This document shows positions 10,613 through 23,340 of a stretch of 64,000 nt of DNA, piece by piece. Below the pieces are notes generated by a model. That model saw only the letters and a program-made list of their open reading frames with translations, was not told where the DNA came from and did not search any database. The stretch comes from Campylorhamphus procurvoides (Eukaryota > Chordata > Aves > Passeriformes > Dendrocolaptidae): positions 391,028 through 455,027 of the forward strand of contig WBMV01007617.1 in assembly GCA_013396655.1 (NCBI GenBank), given 5' to 3'. Made by a program: the position numbers and the translations under genes. Each line of letters starts with the position of its first letter. Position 1 is the first letter of the stretch.

Positions 10613-13600
10613 CAACAGCAGCAGAGGGGGGGGAACAGCACATGGCCTCGGGCTGCCCAGGTCCCCTTGGCTTCCCAGGCCACATCTTGGAGGGAAACCC
10701 ATCTTAATTTAGGGGAAGTGTTGCTGCTTAAGGATATCACCATTCCCATTGTAAATGGGAAGCTGAAGGAGCCACTGGCTGGATCCGGGGAGACTGGAGA
10801 GTTGGAAGCTACAGAAATTGAGATTAATTGTGAGCAGCCCCAAGGGGTGAATTTTGCAGCACTCACAGGACCATCTTTTTGCCTTTTTTTATTGACATTT
10901 CTGGAAATAGCAACATTTGAGGTCCCTGGATGTCACAATCACTGCTCGGCTGCTTTTATGGGGAAAGGTCTTCCAAGGAGCACAGGCAGGGGGCTAAAAG
11001 GAAGAGCTGGAATGAGTTAGAGGAGGTAATTTCCTCCCAAGCTGTGCAAGCTCTCCACAGTTGGTCAGACACTGGAAGAGCAGTGTGGAGCTCCTGCAGC
11101 TCCCTCAGCACAGGGACCCCCTCTGGCTGTGACCAGCCCTGGGGAGGCATCAGGAGCAGCAGCTTGGCAGGTTTATGATCATCCTCCCCACATTCCTTTG
11201 TGGATGGAGAGTTTTCTTCCCCAACAAATAAACCCAAGCAGCAAATTGACTTTGCACTAAAGGGTGGGGGGCTTGGCTGCAGGATGGGGGATGTTTTCCT
11301 CCCAGGCTGAGCTCTTGCTGTGCTCAGGCTCCACAGCCAAGTTGTGTTTGTCCTTTAGGTTTAAAAATTAAATAGACTTTGCTCGCTGCCTGCCATGATC
11401 ATCCTGCTTCCTTGGGCTTTGCATAGTGCCAGCCATAACATTGGGAGCCCTCCCCTCCAGGTGATGGAGGCTCCACTGGGCTTCCTGGGAGGGTGAGGTG
11501 GCATCTGCTTCTCCAGCACTGGGTACCATCTCACACCTCCAGCTGGAGCCTCTTCCAGGTCACTTGGCACATCACAAGTGTTTGATGCATCCTCTGAAGG
11601 GACAACAGAGGTGTGAACTTGTCAGGAAGCAAAGGCACAAATAACCAGAAATAGATTTTTAGTTGATTTTTTTGGACAATGAAAGTGCAAAAAAACCCAA
11701 ACAACCCCAAACATGCAAGAACTTCTTTTGGGCCCTTGTTAGAACAAAACCAGCAGGGTAACAGCACCGTCAGGGCACTGCAGGCGAGGAGGGAACTATA
11801 TTTTAATTATTTGAAGCAATATTTAGCTTATTGAAAGACAGATTGATGGCGAGGAGGTGTCTAGAGCACTGGCCATGTCTTTTCCTTGGGAGCTTTGGCT
11901 GCCAGACTGATCCTGCCGTGCGTGTTCTGTAGCGTTGCTCCCCATGGAGAAACTTCCATAAGGAAATCTTCTAGTTGAGAGACGAGGCCAAATCCTGACG
12001 AGCATATTGTTTGTGAGCAAACACCGACAGCTCGTTCCTCAGCTGCTCAAACGGCACTGCCATGTGTGACTTCCACCCGGCTCCATCAAATCCTCACTCA
12101 TCTCTCTGTTCCTCAGCCATTAATGTGTCGCTCCCAACGATGCTGATGTGGATTGAGGCAGGGCTTTGTCTCTGAGGGGCTGATGGAGCTGAGGGTCAGC
12201 TCCATGAAGACTTTTCCCCACGCTCCTGTCTTCTTTGAAAGCCCCTCTGGGTGCCTGCCTGCTTTTCCAGGGGTTTTAAATACTTGTGCCAACCATCGTT
12301 TCCATGTCTTGTTCCCCAAAAAGGGCAGGGAGTCGAAGCCAAGGAGGGATTTCAGTGTGTGTGTGTAGGATTCAAGTTTCCCATTCCAGGCATGGATAAA
12401 CACTCCTTGTTTCCCTAGTTGGGGATCAGGGGCTGAGTGTTTTTTCAGTAAGGAGACTGGGATTAAGTCTGGACGGTCTTGGAGCTGAGGAGAGGTGGAG
12501 GGCAGGTTACAGCCCCTCTCCTCCCCTGTGCCAGCCATGGCCATGGTCCTTTGGAGGCTGTGGTGTCAAAGCTTTGGAGTTGTGGGGCATTGCAGTGTGA
12601 GGAGAGAGCTGAATCCCTGGGATTGTGGCACTGCAGTGGGAAAGAGAGCAGCTGCCATCCCTGCCTTGCAGCAACACGGGATGTTCATCCCCTCCTGCCT
12701 GCACAGGGGCTGAGTGGCAGCTCTTTGTCTCCCTTTTTCTGCAAAAATGTTCCTAAGTGCCCTTAAAAAGCATCTCCCTGCTCTCCTGGAGGTGCTGGTG
12801 GGATGTATCCCCATGGGTGCTGAGCACCTGCATCTCCTGAGCATCCCTCCCCCAGCCAGCCAGCTCAGTGCTGAGCTTGCTGAATAGGAGCTCTTGGGAT
12901 TAGTCTCCTGGCCTGGCTCTGCTTCCAGAGGCTCAGACTCAAAGAGGATTTGCCCAGCGATAGAGAAAATCTTACCCAGCACATTTGTTTACTTGTGACC
13001 ATTCCCTTGAGCCCAGGCCAAGCTTTGCACGATTTTTGTGAGCAGCAGAGACCAAGACAACTTGCTCAGCAAAGACACAGCCCCACTGGTAGCAAATATT
13101 CTCTCATTCCCACATGGCAGGAAGGTGTTGGGTGCTGTTGTGTCATTCACTGCTCATGGCAGAAGGTGCTCCTTGTAAGGGAGGGTCCTTGCAGGAGATT
13201 GTCCTTGCCAGGGATGCTCCTTGTCCACCTTATCCCTCTCCTGATGAAGGAATCACTCCTCACCTCTCCTGAGGAGCCTTCCTCCATGCACTCATCATCC
13301 CATGGGGATGGTGAGCCAATGGCTGCAGTGGCAGGGAGAGCAGCGTGGGAGAAGGTTGGAGCCTGGAAAATCTGGGCATGTTTTCCTCGTTTGGACAAAT
13401 AGCTTATTCTCCGAAAAAATTCAGTTGTGGGTCGGCCAGCGCCATCTGTGAAGCCCTGCCAAATGTGGTGAAGAGTTTCAGCCAAGACAGAAAGAAAAGG
13501 AAAAATTAAAAAGCCTGGAAAATGTCCATTTCCAAAACCACTTTGCAAAACAAACATTTCAGGTCTTTCTTTCCAAATTACGTCCCTGTTGACATGTGCC

Positions 13601-14080
13601 TGTTTAATAATATATATATTTTTAAAGGGTTTGGAGAAGCTGACCTCAAGTACTCAGGTTGTTTGATTTGTGGCTTCTGTGTGGGAAATATTTTTGCTCC
13701 CTGGACACAAAGATACAAGAAGAGCAAATTCAGTCTGCTCAAGGACCTGCTTGGTGCTTGGACAGTGATTATTGCAGCCTGACCTCATCCACGGCAGGGT
13801 GTTCAAGTCTGTGGGGCTTCTCTGGAAAGGGAGACAGTTTTGGGGTGCAAATAGTTCAACATCTGCCTCAGCTCTTAAACTGAAAATTGAAATTGGGAGC
13901 CACAGTGTACAAAAAGTGACTGGGCTTGCTGTTTCAAAGGGTTTTCTGGAGAAGCTGAGCTACACTTGCTTCTGTTCCCTCTTCTCCTTTAATATCACTC
14001 TTGCCTGGTATCTCCTTTTCCTAGACAGCCTCAGTTTCCCATCTGTGTTTCCCCAAAAGCTGTGAGCCCCAGAAGAGTGC
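10613..14080. other. Intron without recognisable genes
   Basis: A short (GT)n run lies at about 12355-12367. Otherwise this 3.5 kb shows unique sequence with scattered open frames up to about 150 codons that lack domains, splice context or consistent codon use. No transposon was recognised. Confidence 0.5.
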
Positions 14081-14257
14081 CCAGGGTGCTCCAAGCTCTG
14101 TCCAACCTGGCCTTGGACACTTCCAGAGATGGGGCAGCCACAGCTTCTCTGCCCAACCTGTCCCAGGAGTTGACACAGGGATGGATTTTTTCCCAATATC
14201 CAATCTAAACGTGCTCTCTTTGAGTGTGAATCCATTCCCCCTTGTCCTGTCACTATT
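14081..14257 (-). mobile_element. CR1 LINE 3'-end fragment
   Basis: The order of words GCTCCAAGCTCTGTCCAAC, CTTCCAGAGATGGGGCAG, CCACAGCTTCTCTGCCCAAC and CCCTTGTCCTGTCACT is that of an antisense CR1 tail. The extreme 3' end (the GGTTGGAAGGGACC part) is missing, so the copy is truncated at its 3' side. Confidence 0.88.
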
Positions 14258-14720
14258 TTAATTTGTCTGATGCTTTTAAAACTGCTCTCCCTGGAAACCA
14301 CTGGACATTCCAGGAAAATATGCCTCCAGACCTATGATAACATGGAGGTCTTGGAGTCATCAGCTTGCTAGAGCAGTTTATTTGGCTAAATATGCCATTG
14401 ATTTGTTTGGGTTGCCTTCCAACTGTGTGGGCTTTGTAAGTCAATACAACTCCAGTCCTCCACTCTACAGTCAGTAATTGCAAGGTAGTAGGTTGTGTTT
14501 AGAAAGTGCTGTGCTCTGTGTGTGTGCTCCAAGTGCAGGTGGTGGGATGGTCATCAGCAGGAGAAGAGCAGGGTCAGGGCTTGCTGGGCGGTTTGCACAG
14601 GTTGGAGAGCAGAGGGAAGTGAGGGTACCATATTTCCAAGTTGCTCGAGGAAAGAAAGAGATGTAGACGTGTTCACTTTGCTCATACTAGTCATGTCTGT
14701 GAGTCTCTGCTTTCTGAATG

Positions 14721-14919
14721 TCACAGAATCACAGAATGAGCCATGTTGGAAGGGACCATGTCTGGTCCAACGTTTCTGCTCAAGTGGGATCATCCCAGAG
14801 CACATGGCACGGGATTGCATCCAGGCAGGGCTGGAATATCTCCAGAGAAGGAGACTCCACACCCTCTCTGGTTCCTCTCTTCCAATGCACCATTACCTGC
14901 AGAATAAAGAAATTCTTCT
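14721..14919 (-). mobile_element. CR1 LINE 3'-end fragment, second subfamily
   Basis: It opens with the CR1 terminal octamer repeats in antisense form (TCACAGAATCACAGAAT) and then GTTGGAAGGGACCATGTCTG, followed by the GGAATATCTCCAGAGAAGG and GAGACTCCACACCCTCTCTG words. This internal sequence belongs to a different CR1 subfamily from its neighbour at 14081. Both are in the same orientation, less than 500 bp apart. Confidence 0.88.
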
Positions 14920-16591
14920 ATTACAAGTTTCCAACATCTCCAGGTCTGTGCTATGGCCTGTCCCTCTGCTGATTTTAGGTGCTGGTTGGACAGACACAAA
15001 GGTACCTGATGGAGGAGGCTCTGCCTGGGAAGGAAGAGATCCAGGCTCTGTCCTGGCTTGCTGTCCCTTCCCTCCATCGAGCTGTGCTGAGTGGGAAGGG
15101 TTCAGTCCTGCTCTGGGTGTTGTCCTGATTCCCAGTGCAAATCCAGTGCCAGCAGCTGTTACCAGCTCAACAGTTATGATATGTGATTATAACACTTATT
15201 AATGACTACAACACTTGCAACTGACTTTACTAACCCCAGAGTAAAACACAATGGGTGCCAAAAGGGTTAAATAGCCTGCTGGAGACAAGGATATGGTCAA
15301 GTGGGACTGGTTTTCCTTTTCTCTTTAGAAAATCCCTTAAAACAGACAACATAAATACTCAATTTGTCCCCCTAGAAACACAGGTTTTTCATCAGACACC
15401 TGCAGGCTCTCCTCCCCAACATCAAGCTCCCCAAACCCGTTCAAAACTGAGGCAGAAGGATTGGAGAGGTCCATTTCTCCGCGAGAAATCAAACATTGCC
15501 TTAAAAAAAAATAATCACTTTACATAACTGCAGAACAGGCACACGGGCAGGTTGTAAGTGCACCCCTCCCTCCGGGGATGTTTTCCTGAGCTAATCACAA
15601 GCACAACCTCGGTGTCCCTGATTGCAGGCAAGGTCCGTGCTGCTTTCACAGGGAGCCTCCGTGCACTCGAATCCCTAATGCTCCCCCCAGGGCCAGCCCA
15701 CCTTCCCAGCAGCAAACACAGCACAGCTTGTCAGGACACAGCACAGCAGAGCCAGCGATGCCAATCAAGGCACATTCATGAGGCCAGGCAGGGTCTTCTT
15801 GCTCTCTCCAGTGATGTGTAATTAGTATATATTTAGACTAACAAGTTCTTGGCTTGCAGGAGGGATGTATTCGAGGCTAATTCTGCCCCTTGCAGGAAGG
15901 AGGGGGTTGTATGGATGGTTTCTTGGGGGAAAGGACACCTGAGCAGGGAGGTTATCCCTTCTGTGCTCATTCAGGTGGATTTGCAAGTCGAGCTGCTGCT
16001 CTGGGAGCTTCACCCGTGTCCTCAACACACAGGGGCTTGTAAAAGCAGTGGGAATATTTGGATTTTAAGTGCCTTCCCTGTTCTATTAACAGTATACACA
16101 GAGAGTTTTCCCATGGGATGCTGTCCGATGAGGCTCTCGTGCTGCACAGATGCTGATTTACAGCACCTGCACCCACACATGGGCTTGGGTTTTAATGCTG
16201 GTATTTATGAGCTGCCTTCCATCCAGTGTCACTGTCACTTCCATGTCCGTCACCGATTGCCAAGGAATAAACGCAATTAAAAAATGAATGGAATCAGCAT
16301 CTCCTTTGGATGGAGAGAAAGTAAAAACAGCATGTGCTGCGTCCTCCCCATCTCGCTTGCCTTGCTGTATCCCTTCACCATCCCAGCCCTTTTTGGTGTG
16401 TCTTTGCTGGTGCTGGAGCACAAATAAAGTGTGGAACAAGAGTAACCCAGATCCCTTAGAAACACGGGGGGAAGGAGGCGATGGTAGCCAAAGGATGGAA
16501 CTGTCACACTTGAAGAAAAGCCACTTGCAGGCGGGGAGGAGGCGCTAATTAAATTAAATCTGACATTTCTGCCACTCATTCCTGAGCAAAT
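14920..16591. other. Intron without recognisable genes
   Basis: An open frame of 235 codons covers 14495-15202, but half of it is translated CR1 and it has no recognisable domain. The rest is unique sequence with no supported feature. Confidence 0.5.
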
Positions 16592-16751
16592 CGAAAAAAA
16601 CCCCAAAACCAAAACAAACAAACTAAAACAAAACAAAACAAGAGAACCACTTTAAAAATAAAAATAGTTTTAAAAAAACAAACGAACCGAAAGAACAACA
16701 AAAAACCGCAAACAAAATAAAACAAAAACACCAAAAGAAGATCAAAACAAG
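16592..16751. repeat. A-rich (AAAAC)n low-complexity tract
   Basis: About 160 bases dominated by A with regular single C interruptions, including several AAAACAAAAC runs. No transposon body abuts it. On the - strand it would be a T-rich tract. Confidence 0.85.
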
Positions 16752-17060
16752 CAGTTGGGGAGGGGGTTGCTGACTACAGGCTTTGCTGCCTTCCCCACCT
16801 GGTGCCTCTCTCGGAGAGCCCTTTGGAGCTGCCTTGCCTTTGATGCTGTGATTGATTTCCCCCGAGGGATGGCAAAGCACTACCTGGGGAAGCAATTTAC
16901 GAGTATTTTTAGCTTTGTGAGCACCGAGGGGGATTCCACAGCAGGGCTGAGCTCTGCCTGCCTGAACCTCTCACGGCCGCTGCGGATTTGGTGGGAGGGT
17001 GTCAAAGGGAGGAAAGGGGATCGTTGCTGTAAAAATTGGGAATCCTTAGAGCTCAGCCTC

Positions 17061-17250
17061 CTCAGGCACTGGCACATGTTGGGCAGAGAAACTGTGGATG
17101 CCCCTGGATCCCTGGAAGTGTCCAAGGCCAGGTTGGATGGGGCTTGGAGCAACCTGGGATAGGGGAAGGTGTCCCTGCCCATGGCAGGGGGTGGAACAAA
17201 ATGATTTTAAGGTCCTTTCCAACCGAGACCATTCTGAGATTCTGTGATTC
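17061..17250 (+). mobile_element. CR1 LINE 3'-end fragment
   Basis: In sense orientation the segment runs CTGGAAGTGTCCAAGGCCAG, GGCTTGGAGCAACCTGGGAT, GTGTCCCTGCCCATGGCAGG, then AAGGTCCTTTCCAACC and the terminal ATTCTGTGATTC octamers. It keeps an intact CR1 3' end. It is an inverted partner of the antisense copies at 22424, 48229 and 61747. Confidence 0.93.
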
Positions 17251-18018
17251 AATGCTGATCCATGAGAGATCTGCCCTAAGAGAGCACTTGGAGGCAGCAA
17301 TTCAGAGCTGGAAGAGGGATGGAGGAACTTTGTTCTTGTAGAGGGCAGAGCAAACAGCTTAGAAAAGGGAGTTAAGTTGGAAATGGTGCTTGGATTGGTG
17401 ATATCCAAAAAAAAAAATCATTTGCGTTCAGCTCACAAACAAAATGTTTCAAAATGTCAGTGGATTTAAAATCTGGGAAAATATTCCGACTGGATTTTAC
17501 TCTCTTGCCTCAGTAAAACCAAAGCAGTCTGCTGTTTGCTTTTGAGCTTTCAGGTTTGTGCCTGGTATAAAGCAAATGTAAAGGAAAGGTTGTGGGGAAA
17601 GACTGTTTTAAACAGAGTTTGGAGTTAAAATCCAGACCAAAGAGCCGTGGAATTGGCATGTTCGTGGCGCTGCTTCTCCCTTTGCAAACCCAGGACTGAG
17701 TAACAAAAATAGCTCTTTCTGCAGAGCATCTCATCCATCCCTAATGATGAGATGGGGGGAGAGGGAGCCAGAGCTCCTGGGTGCTTCTCCAAACTCTGGG
17801 AAGAGCTTGGAGTGGGGGTTTTTGAGCTCTGGGCAGCCAGTGGGGCTGATTCCCACTGCCTGGTGCGATGCAGGAGCGCTGTAGGTGCAAAGACCAGGGT
17901 AGGAGGGGAGATGCCCAGCTCCAGCCCCTCTGGCACAGCTCTGTCTTCATTCCAGATGGATTTTTCCCATCCTCTAGGATTGGCCTTTGAGGAGCTGAGC
18001 CTGCTGACGAGAGCCAGG

Positions 18019-18134
18019 GTGCTCTAATTGGCGAGGAACCAGTCCTGAAATGTCACAAAGATTTATATCTCAGCGCAGCCTCTCCAGGTGCTAATTGTGC
18101 TACAGGCCTTGGATAATGGCTCCAGGAGACAATA
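18019..18134 (+). repeat. Member A of a dispersed repeat pair
   Basis: About 116 bases align with 20449-20567 in the same orientation at roughly 80% identity by eye. Shared words include GTGCTCTAATTGG, GCAGCCTCTCCAGGT and GATAATGGCTCCAG. It does not look like CR1, MIR or simple sequence. It is either an uncommon interspersed repeat or a duplicated regulatory block. Confidence 0.8.
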
Positions 18135-20448
18135 ATCCCAGGCTCCTCTCTGCTCCATCCTCTTTTTTCTCCCCTTTTTATTCACTTGGTGGATCTGGAG
18201 GACTGGGAGGGGTGAATTCTAGCAATGCCCTGCCAGGAGAGGTAATTCTGTCCTCAGCAAAAAGTGGGGGCAGGTTTAGTAAGAGTGGGGAATAATAAAA
18301 GATGTCACTGTGCATGTGACTTAGGGGTGGGATGTGGCTTTTCTGTGTTGCTGACACAGGAAAATTTCTGCATGGATTAGAAGTGGGATGCTGGGAGAAT
18401 TCCCACAAGCACCCTGTTGTGGGACACAGAGCTTTCAAGGGGAAACCTCCAGATTTCCTCCCTCAAAGAAAGGCAAAACCAGAGTGGCAGTAGGTTACTG
18501 GGAGAAGCCATCTCTGATGGTCTGGTCTGGGCAGTCCCACCTGGTTTGGTTAGTCCTGAGCAAGGTGGAGGTTGCTGGAGGTGAGTAATGATGTGTTTTT
18601 GTCAGACAGGATAAGTTTTTTCCTTCCCCAAGTGAAACAACAATATTGATCTCTCCCCTTGGTCAGTTACATAAAGACCATCTGCATTAATCTGATTTAA
18701 TGGGGATTTAGCTGGCATGGGAGTGAACCTGTTACTGTTCTAATCTCATTTTAGCAACACACCGCTGCTTTTTTTAATACTGTTTTGCTTTCCCCCCCCT
18801 TCTCTGCTGTTCCAGTCTATTTGGATCAGACTTTTCCTGGCTGGTTCTTGACTTGGTTTTGCAGCTTTTCCATGTTTTATTTTTTCCCTGCTGGGTGTGC
18901 TCCCTGGTGGCTCAGTCAACCCAGCCACTTGCAGTGCTTCCAACAGCCTTAACCCCTTCTGCCTTTGAGTTTGCATCCCAAAATTTGGGCTATGTTGATC
19001 TATTTCTCCCTTATTTACACAAGGGTTGGTGGCTCCCTGGGTGTTCCTGCACAGAGAGGAGATGCTGGTGACTTCTGTGGTCATGTGAGCTTTTAGCTAC
19101 CAACCTCTTCTTCTCCCAATCCTTTCCCAGAAGCTGCTGGACCACATGTTGAGGTCCACAAATTCAGTCTCAGAAGTGAGGGCGAGCTTGGGTTTACAGC
19201 ACCAGGTTTCCTGATTGTCAGTCCTGCAGCAGAGCTGCGAGGCCTGGTGGGTTTTCCCACCTCCAGATGGTGAATGGGATGAGAAGTACATGAGTATCAG
19301 GGGAGGGAAGATCAAACCCCATTTTTTTGGTGCTTCTTTTTGCTGGGACCAAGCAGCGAGAGGCAAATTAAAACCTTGCATTAATTCCATTAACTATGAT
19401 CATCTTCTCACCAGGGATGAATTTAACTGCTCACCATTAGTATTATAATAGACCAAAAGTTGCATCAAGATGCCCATGCCCCATTAACTCGACCCTACAG
19501 CAGGGATGTGCATGATCCATCCTGTGTGTGTGTGTTCCCGTGGGCGCTGATGATCCTACAGAACCTCCATCCCTTCTCCTGCTGCCTCCTTGGCTGGGAG
19601 AGCGAGGAATGTGTTAAAAGGCAGCACCAGGCACTGGTTTAATTTGCCAAGTGACTGGCTCAGTCCAGCTGTGCCATTAGTGCCTGCACAGCTGGACTGC
19701 TGTGCTGGGGACAGCCAGGGCTGCTTGCCTGGGTCTCGCTGTAGAACCAAGTGCAGATACATCAGAAATGCACAGTTGCCTTTTGTAGCTCAAGTTCCTC
19801 TCTCAGAGTTGGCAGCACGTGGGGAGCTTTGGGGATTTGGGTCTTTGCTGAGCTCAGTTTTCATGCTGGGATGGTCAATACTTGGTGGCAGCTGATTTCT
19901 GGTGTGGCCTGAGCTCTTTATTCAGCTCTTTTCCTCTGGAGGGGTGCTCAGGACTAGTGATTATTTCAAAATTCACCTTTAAGGTAAGAGCCAGGATACC
20001 AAGGAGCTGTCCCAGACAGTGCATCCACCCCATGGCAGGAGAGGTGCCCTACTGGGCCAGTCAACATCTTGGCCATGGTCTCAGGGCCATGCTAGGATGT
20101 GTCCTTCACAGCCCAGGCCCCCTTGTTTAACTTTGGATCCATCCTTGCTGCTCTGTACATCACACACATCTGTGGCACAAGCCCAGGGCTCTGGGATGGG
20201 ACAGGCAGCAGGAGAGGAACAGGATGGGGCTGCTGGCACAAGGATCTGCAGCAATTTTGCTCCATGCCCCGTGGCTTTGGGGTCAGAAGGAGCTCTCTGC
20301 AGCAGGAGCATAACTTGTCAGGGAGCACTGGCGAGTTCATCGGCAGCAGGTGATTTTTCCTTCTCTTTTGCATGGATTACACTTGTTCTCTGCTTGCCCT
20401 TTTCAGCAGGGAGACCAGTTTGGATACACATTACCCACACGGCAAAGT
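18135..20448. other. Intron between the repeat pair
   Basis: No gene or transposon was recognised. An AT-rich block at about 18595-18775 is unique and possibly conserved. Open frames near 19590-20549 lack any domain feature. Confidence 0.45.
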
Positions 20449-20567
20449 GTGCTCTAATTGGCCAAGAATTGGTCCTAAAATGTCAGGAAAAGATTTATTT
20501 CCCAGTGCAGCCTCTCCAGGTACTAATTTTTCTATGGGCCGCCAGATAATGGCTCCAGTGCACAATA
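20449..20567 (+). repeat. Member B of a dispersed repeat pair
   Basis: This is the second copy of the 18019-18134 element, about 2.43 kb downstream. Differences are spread through the copy, including one or two small indels, so the duplication is old compared with the assembly duplication at 2219-4531. Flanks outside the aligned part do not match. Confidence 0.8.
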
Positions 20568-22423
20568 GCTCAGTCCCTAATCAGGATACAGAGCTGTAAT
20601 TGGGTTGAAGGGATTTAAAATCATTAAAGCCACATTCAAGGGGAATAAAAAAGGAACACCCCCACCCTTCTCCCCCCCCCCTCCTCAAGACGGAGTGACT
20701 GTGTTTAATGAGCAGCTCCTGGCATGTCACTGGTAATAGGCAGCAATGAAGTTGCAGCAAGAAGTCCAAGGACAATCAAGAGAGACTCCGTGGCCTTGGG
20801 ATGACTGGATAAGGAATCAGGAGCTCTCCTGTATCCTGCTAGTTGGAGGGAGTGCTGAGGGAAGAAATAGGAAGGGCCAGCAGATCCATTCCTGGCTGTC
20901 ACTGGCAAAATTTGGGGTCTTTCTGATCATGGATCTGGGATGGGGTACCCATGTCTCAAAGGGTCTTTGTGCAGGAGTTAGAAGTTTAAATCAGATTGGA
21001 AGAGGTAAGGGATTAAAACCAGGCTCACTGGACATAAGTCTGGAGGCAGCAAGTCAGTGTTGGCAACAAAGCTGCCCAAGGGGAGGTTACTGAGCATCCA
21101 GAAGTAAAAAAGTCTCAGGTCCTGCTATTTTGGTGAATTTTCTGGTCCCGCACTCAGCAGTGCCTTGGTGGTAGGAGCCATGAGTCCAGCCCTGTGCATC
21201 TGCAGGACCCTCCTTCCTGCTGCTCTCCAGCCTTGGGTGCAGAGTGAAGTCAAGGTGATTATCCCCTTTTTATAGTTCTGGGTCCCCAGTGGTGTTTTGG
21301 TGTTGCCCTGTTGCTGAAATCAGTGAGAATTGGTAAAAGTCAGTGGTTGGGCACTGGGTGAGGAGTAGCAGGAAGGGTGCTGAGCCAAGGTCTCTCACAC
21401 TGAGCAGAGCAAAATTGTTTGCTCTTGTTTCAATTTGCTTAGATTTTTCCCTTCTTCAACATCCTACTTTTTCTTTTTACTTATTTAATTCCCTCCTTTT
21501 CACATCAGACTGTTTCTCCAGTGTTTTGGGCTCTTTCACATTCCAGATCCATCCCTCCAAACCCCTTGCAAACCCACTCAGTGTCACCCATCCACCACAC
21601 CCACATTACTATACAAGTCTACTGGAAGTGCACTGGTTTTTGTCCTTCAAGCCATGCCCTGTGTTGAATTAACACCCTTATCTGCCCCACTACAACTTCA
21701 GGTATTAATTTCCCCTAAGCAGCTGCACCTTTGACTCCTCTGCAAGGATCATGGGGAAGGTGACGTCAGGAGACTCGCTGATGGTGGGGAAAAATACGAT
21801 GTCCAGGTTTAATTGGCAATGATTGTTTTGTCTCCTGTACAAAAGCAGCAAATCCCCAGAAGCTGGTGAGGAGCACAGCTGTTTATGGCGAACAGAAGCC
21901 CGCTCCTTATCTCCTTGTAGCAACCTGTCTCCAGGAGATCACGGCTTAATTAACTGGCGTGTTATCGAGAGAGAAATTGTACAGACATTGTTAAAAAAAA
22001 TAATATTAAAAAGTAAAAAATAGGACAAGATAAAGTGGGGAGGGAGGAGGTGACCTGGGAGGCAAGTGGAGTGAACTCCATAGAGAGCCAAGGCACGTAG
22101 GCAGTGGTGGCTGCTGGAGGCGATGGGTGGATTTGTGTGTGATGGATGAGCTGGGATGCTGGGGAGGGAAGAGCTATTCCCTGGCCCCAGGAGTGGTGTG
22201 AGGGTGCTGGACAGCGATAGGCTTGCCCAAAAATGCACATCAGAGTTTCCACTGGAGGGGGTTTGCATGGGCTTGTTGGTAAGGGACCACCTGGAGCTTC
22301 CTGGGCAGCTTGGAGTTGTCCTACCTCATCCAGGCTGTTTGATGGATAAGTGAACTGTGCTGCTGGTCCTGGTCTCTCCAGCCCATTGATTTGAGGATGG
22401 GCAACACCCCTTGGCCTCAGGTT
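20568..22423. other. Intron without recognisable genes
   Basis: A C-rich run lies near 20670-20685, and an AT-rich stretch with an AATAATATTAAAAAG-like segment near 21990-22020. No element or exon was recognised. Confidence 0.45.
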
Positions 22424-22686
22424 TCTGAATCCCTGAATGGTTTGGGTTGGGAAGGACCTTAATGCTCATCTCATTCCACCCCCTGCCATGGGCAGGGACA
22501 CCTTCCACTAGCCCAGGTTGCTCCAAGGCTCATCTAAACTGACCTTGGAGCCTCCAAGGGATGGGGCAGCCACAGCTTCTCTGGGAAACCTATGCCGGGG
22601 CCTTCCCACTCTCACAGGGAAGAACTTTTCCCTAATATCCAGTACAAACCTACTCTCAGTATAAAGCCTATGGACAAGGACAAATC
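22424..22686 (-). mobile_element. CR1 LINE 3'-end fragment
   Basis: This is one of the longer copies here: about 260 bases covering GAATGGTTTGGGTTGGGAAG through CCCCCTGCCATGGGCAGGG, GATGGGGCAGCCACAGCTTC and TTTCCCTAATATCCAGTAC to ATAAAGCCTATGGACAAGG. It is antisense and moderately diverged. Confidence 0.92.
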
Positions 22687-23129
22687 TGAAATGACTATGC
22701 AGGCCAGTTATTTTCTTTCAGACCTGTGTGCTTGGACTGAGTGGCCACTTGCAGTCAGCAGGAGGGGAGAGCTGAGTCCTTCCTAAAGCTGCTTTTCTCT
22801 GGGCAAACCTCTTTGATTCCAAGCTTGTTTAAAACATTGGGTCACTGGCCTTATCCTTGGCTTTGTCAAGCTTTCCATCCATCCCAAGACTGGCCAACTG
22901 CCCCATCTGGGTGCTGGTGCTTTCTCCCAAAAAGTTCACTCCAGAACACAGGGAATGGGCACAGCAGTGCAGATCTGCCTGGGGATGTAAGGACAGATAT
23001 TATGCTGAAGGAAATTGTAAAAGCAAAATCTCAGTGAGGGATGCAGAGTCACTTAGAGAGCAGTGCAGAGCGACATTTGACAACCTCTCCCATTCATTGC
23101 TCAAAGTGCTCCACAGATCAAAGCCAGAG

Positions 23130-23340
23130 AGACAATAATACATTTTGAACTAAGAACATTAATTTGTATCCAGAGCATTTTAATAAATAATATTTTAAAA
23201 TCCAGTTCAGCCCTGTCATCTCAAGCCAATTCCATTTAATATCCAGCCCTTCGACTGACAGATTTTTAACACCATAATTAGCATGTGTGGCTCTTAAAAG
23301 CCTCCACCGATATCTCAGGCCTTCTCTGCATTACAGCATC
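23130..23340. promoter_or_regulatory. Candidate conserved noncoding element
   Basis: This AT-rich unique block contains ATTTTAATAAATAATATTTT and CATAATTAGCATG, giving several homeodomain-type TAAT cores in a short space. It has no repeat signature. The regulatory role is inferred only from base composition and gene context. Confidence 0.27.

Noticed and set aside
14495..15202. Open frame of 235 codons on +
   Set aside because: Half of it is antisense CR1 tail and the rest has no recognisable domain; chance frame.
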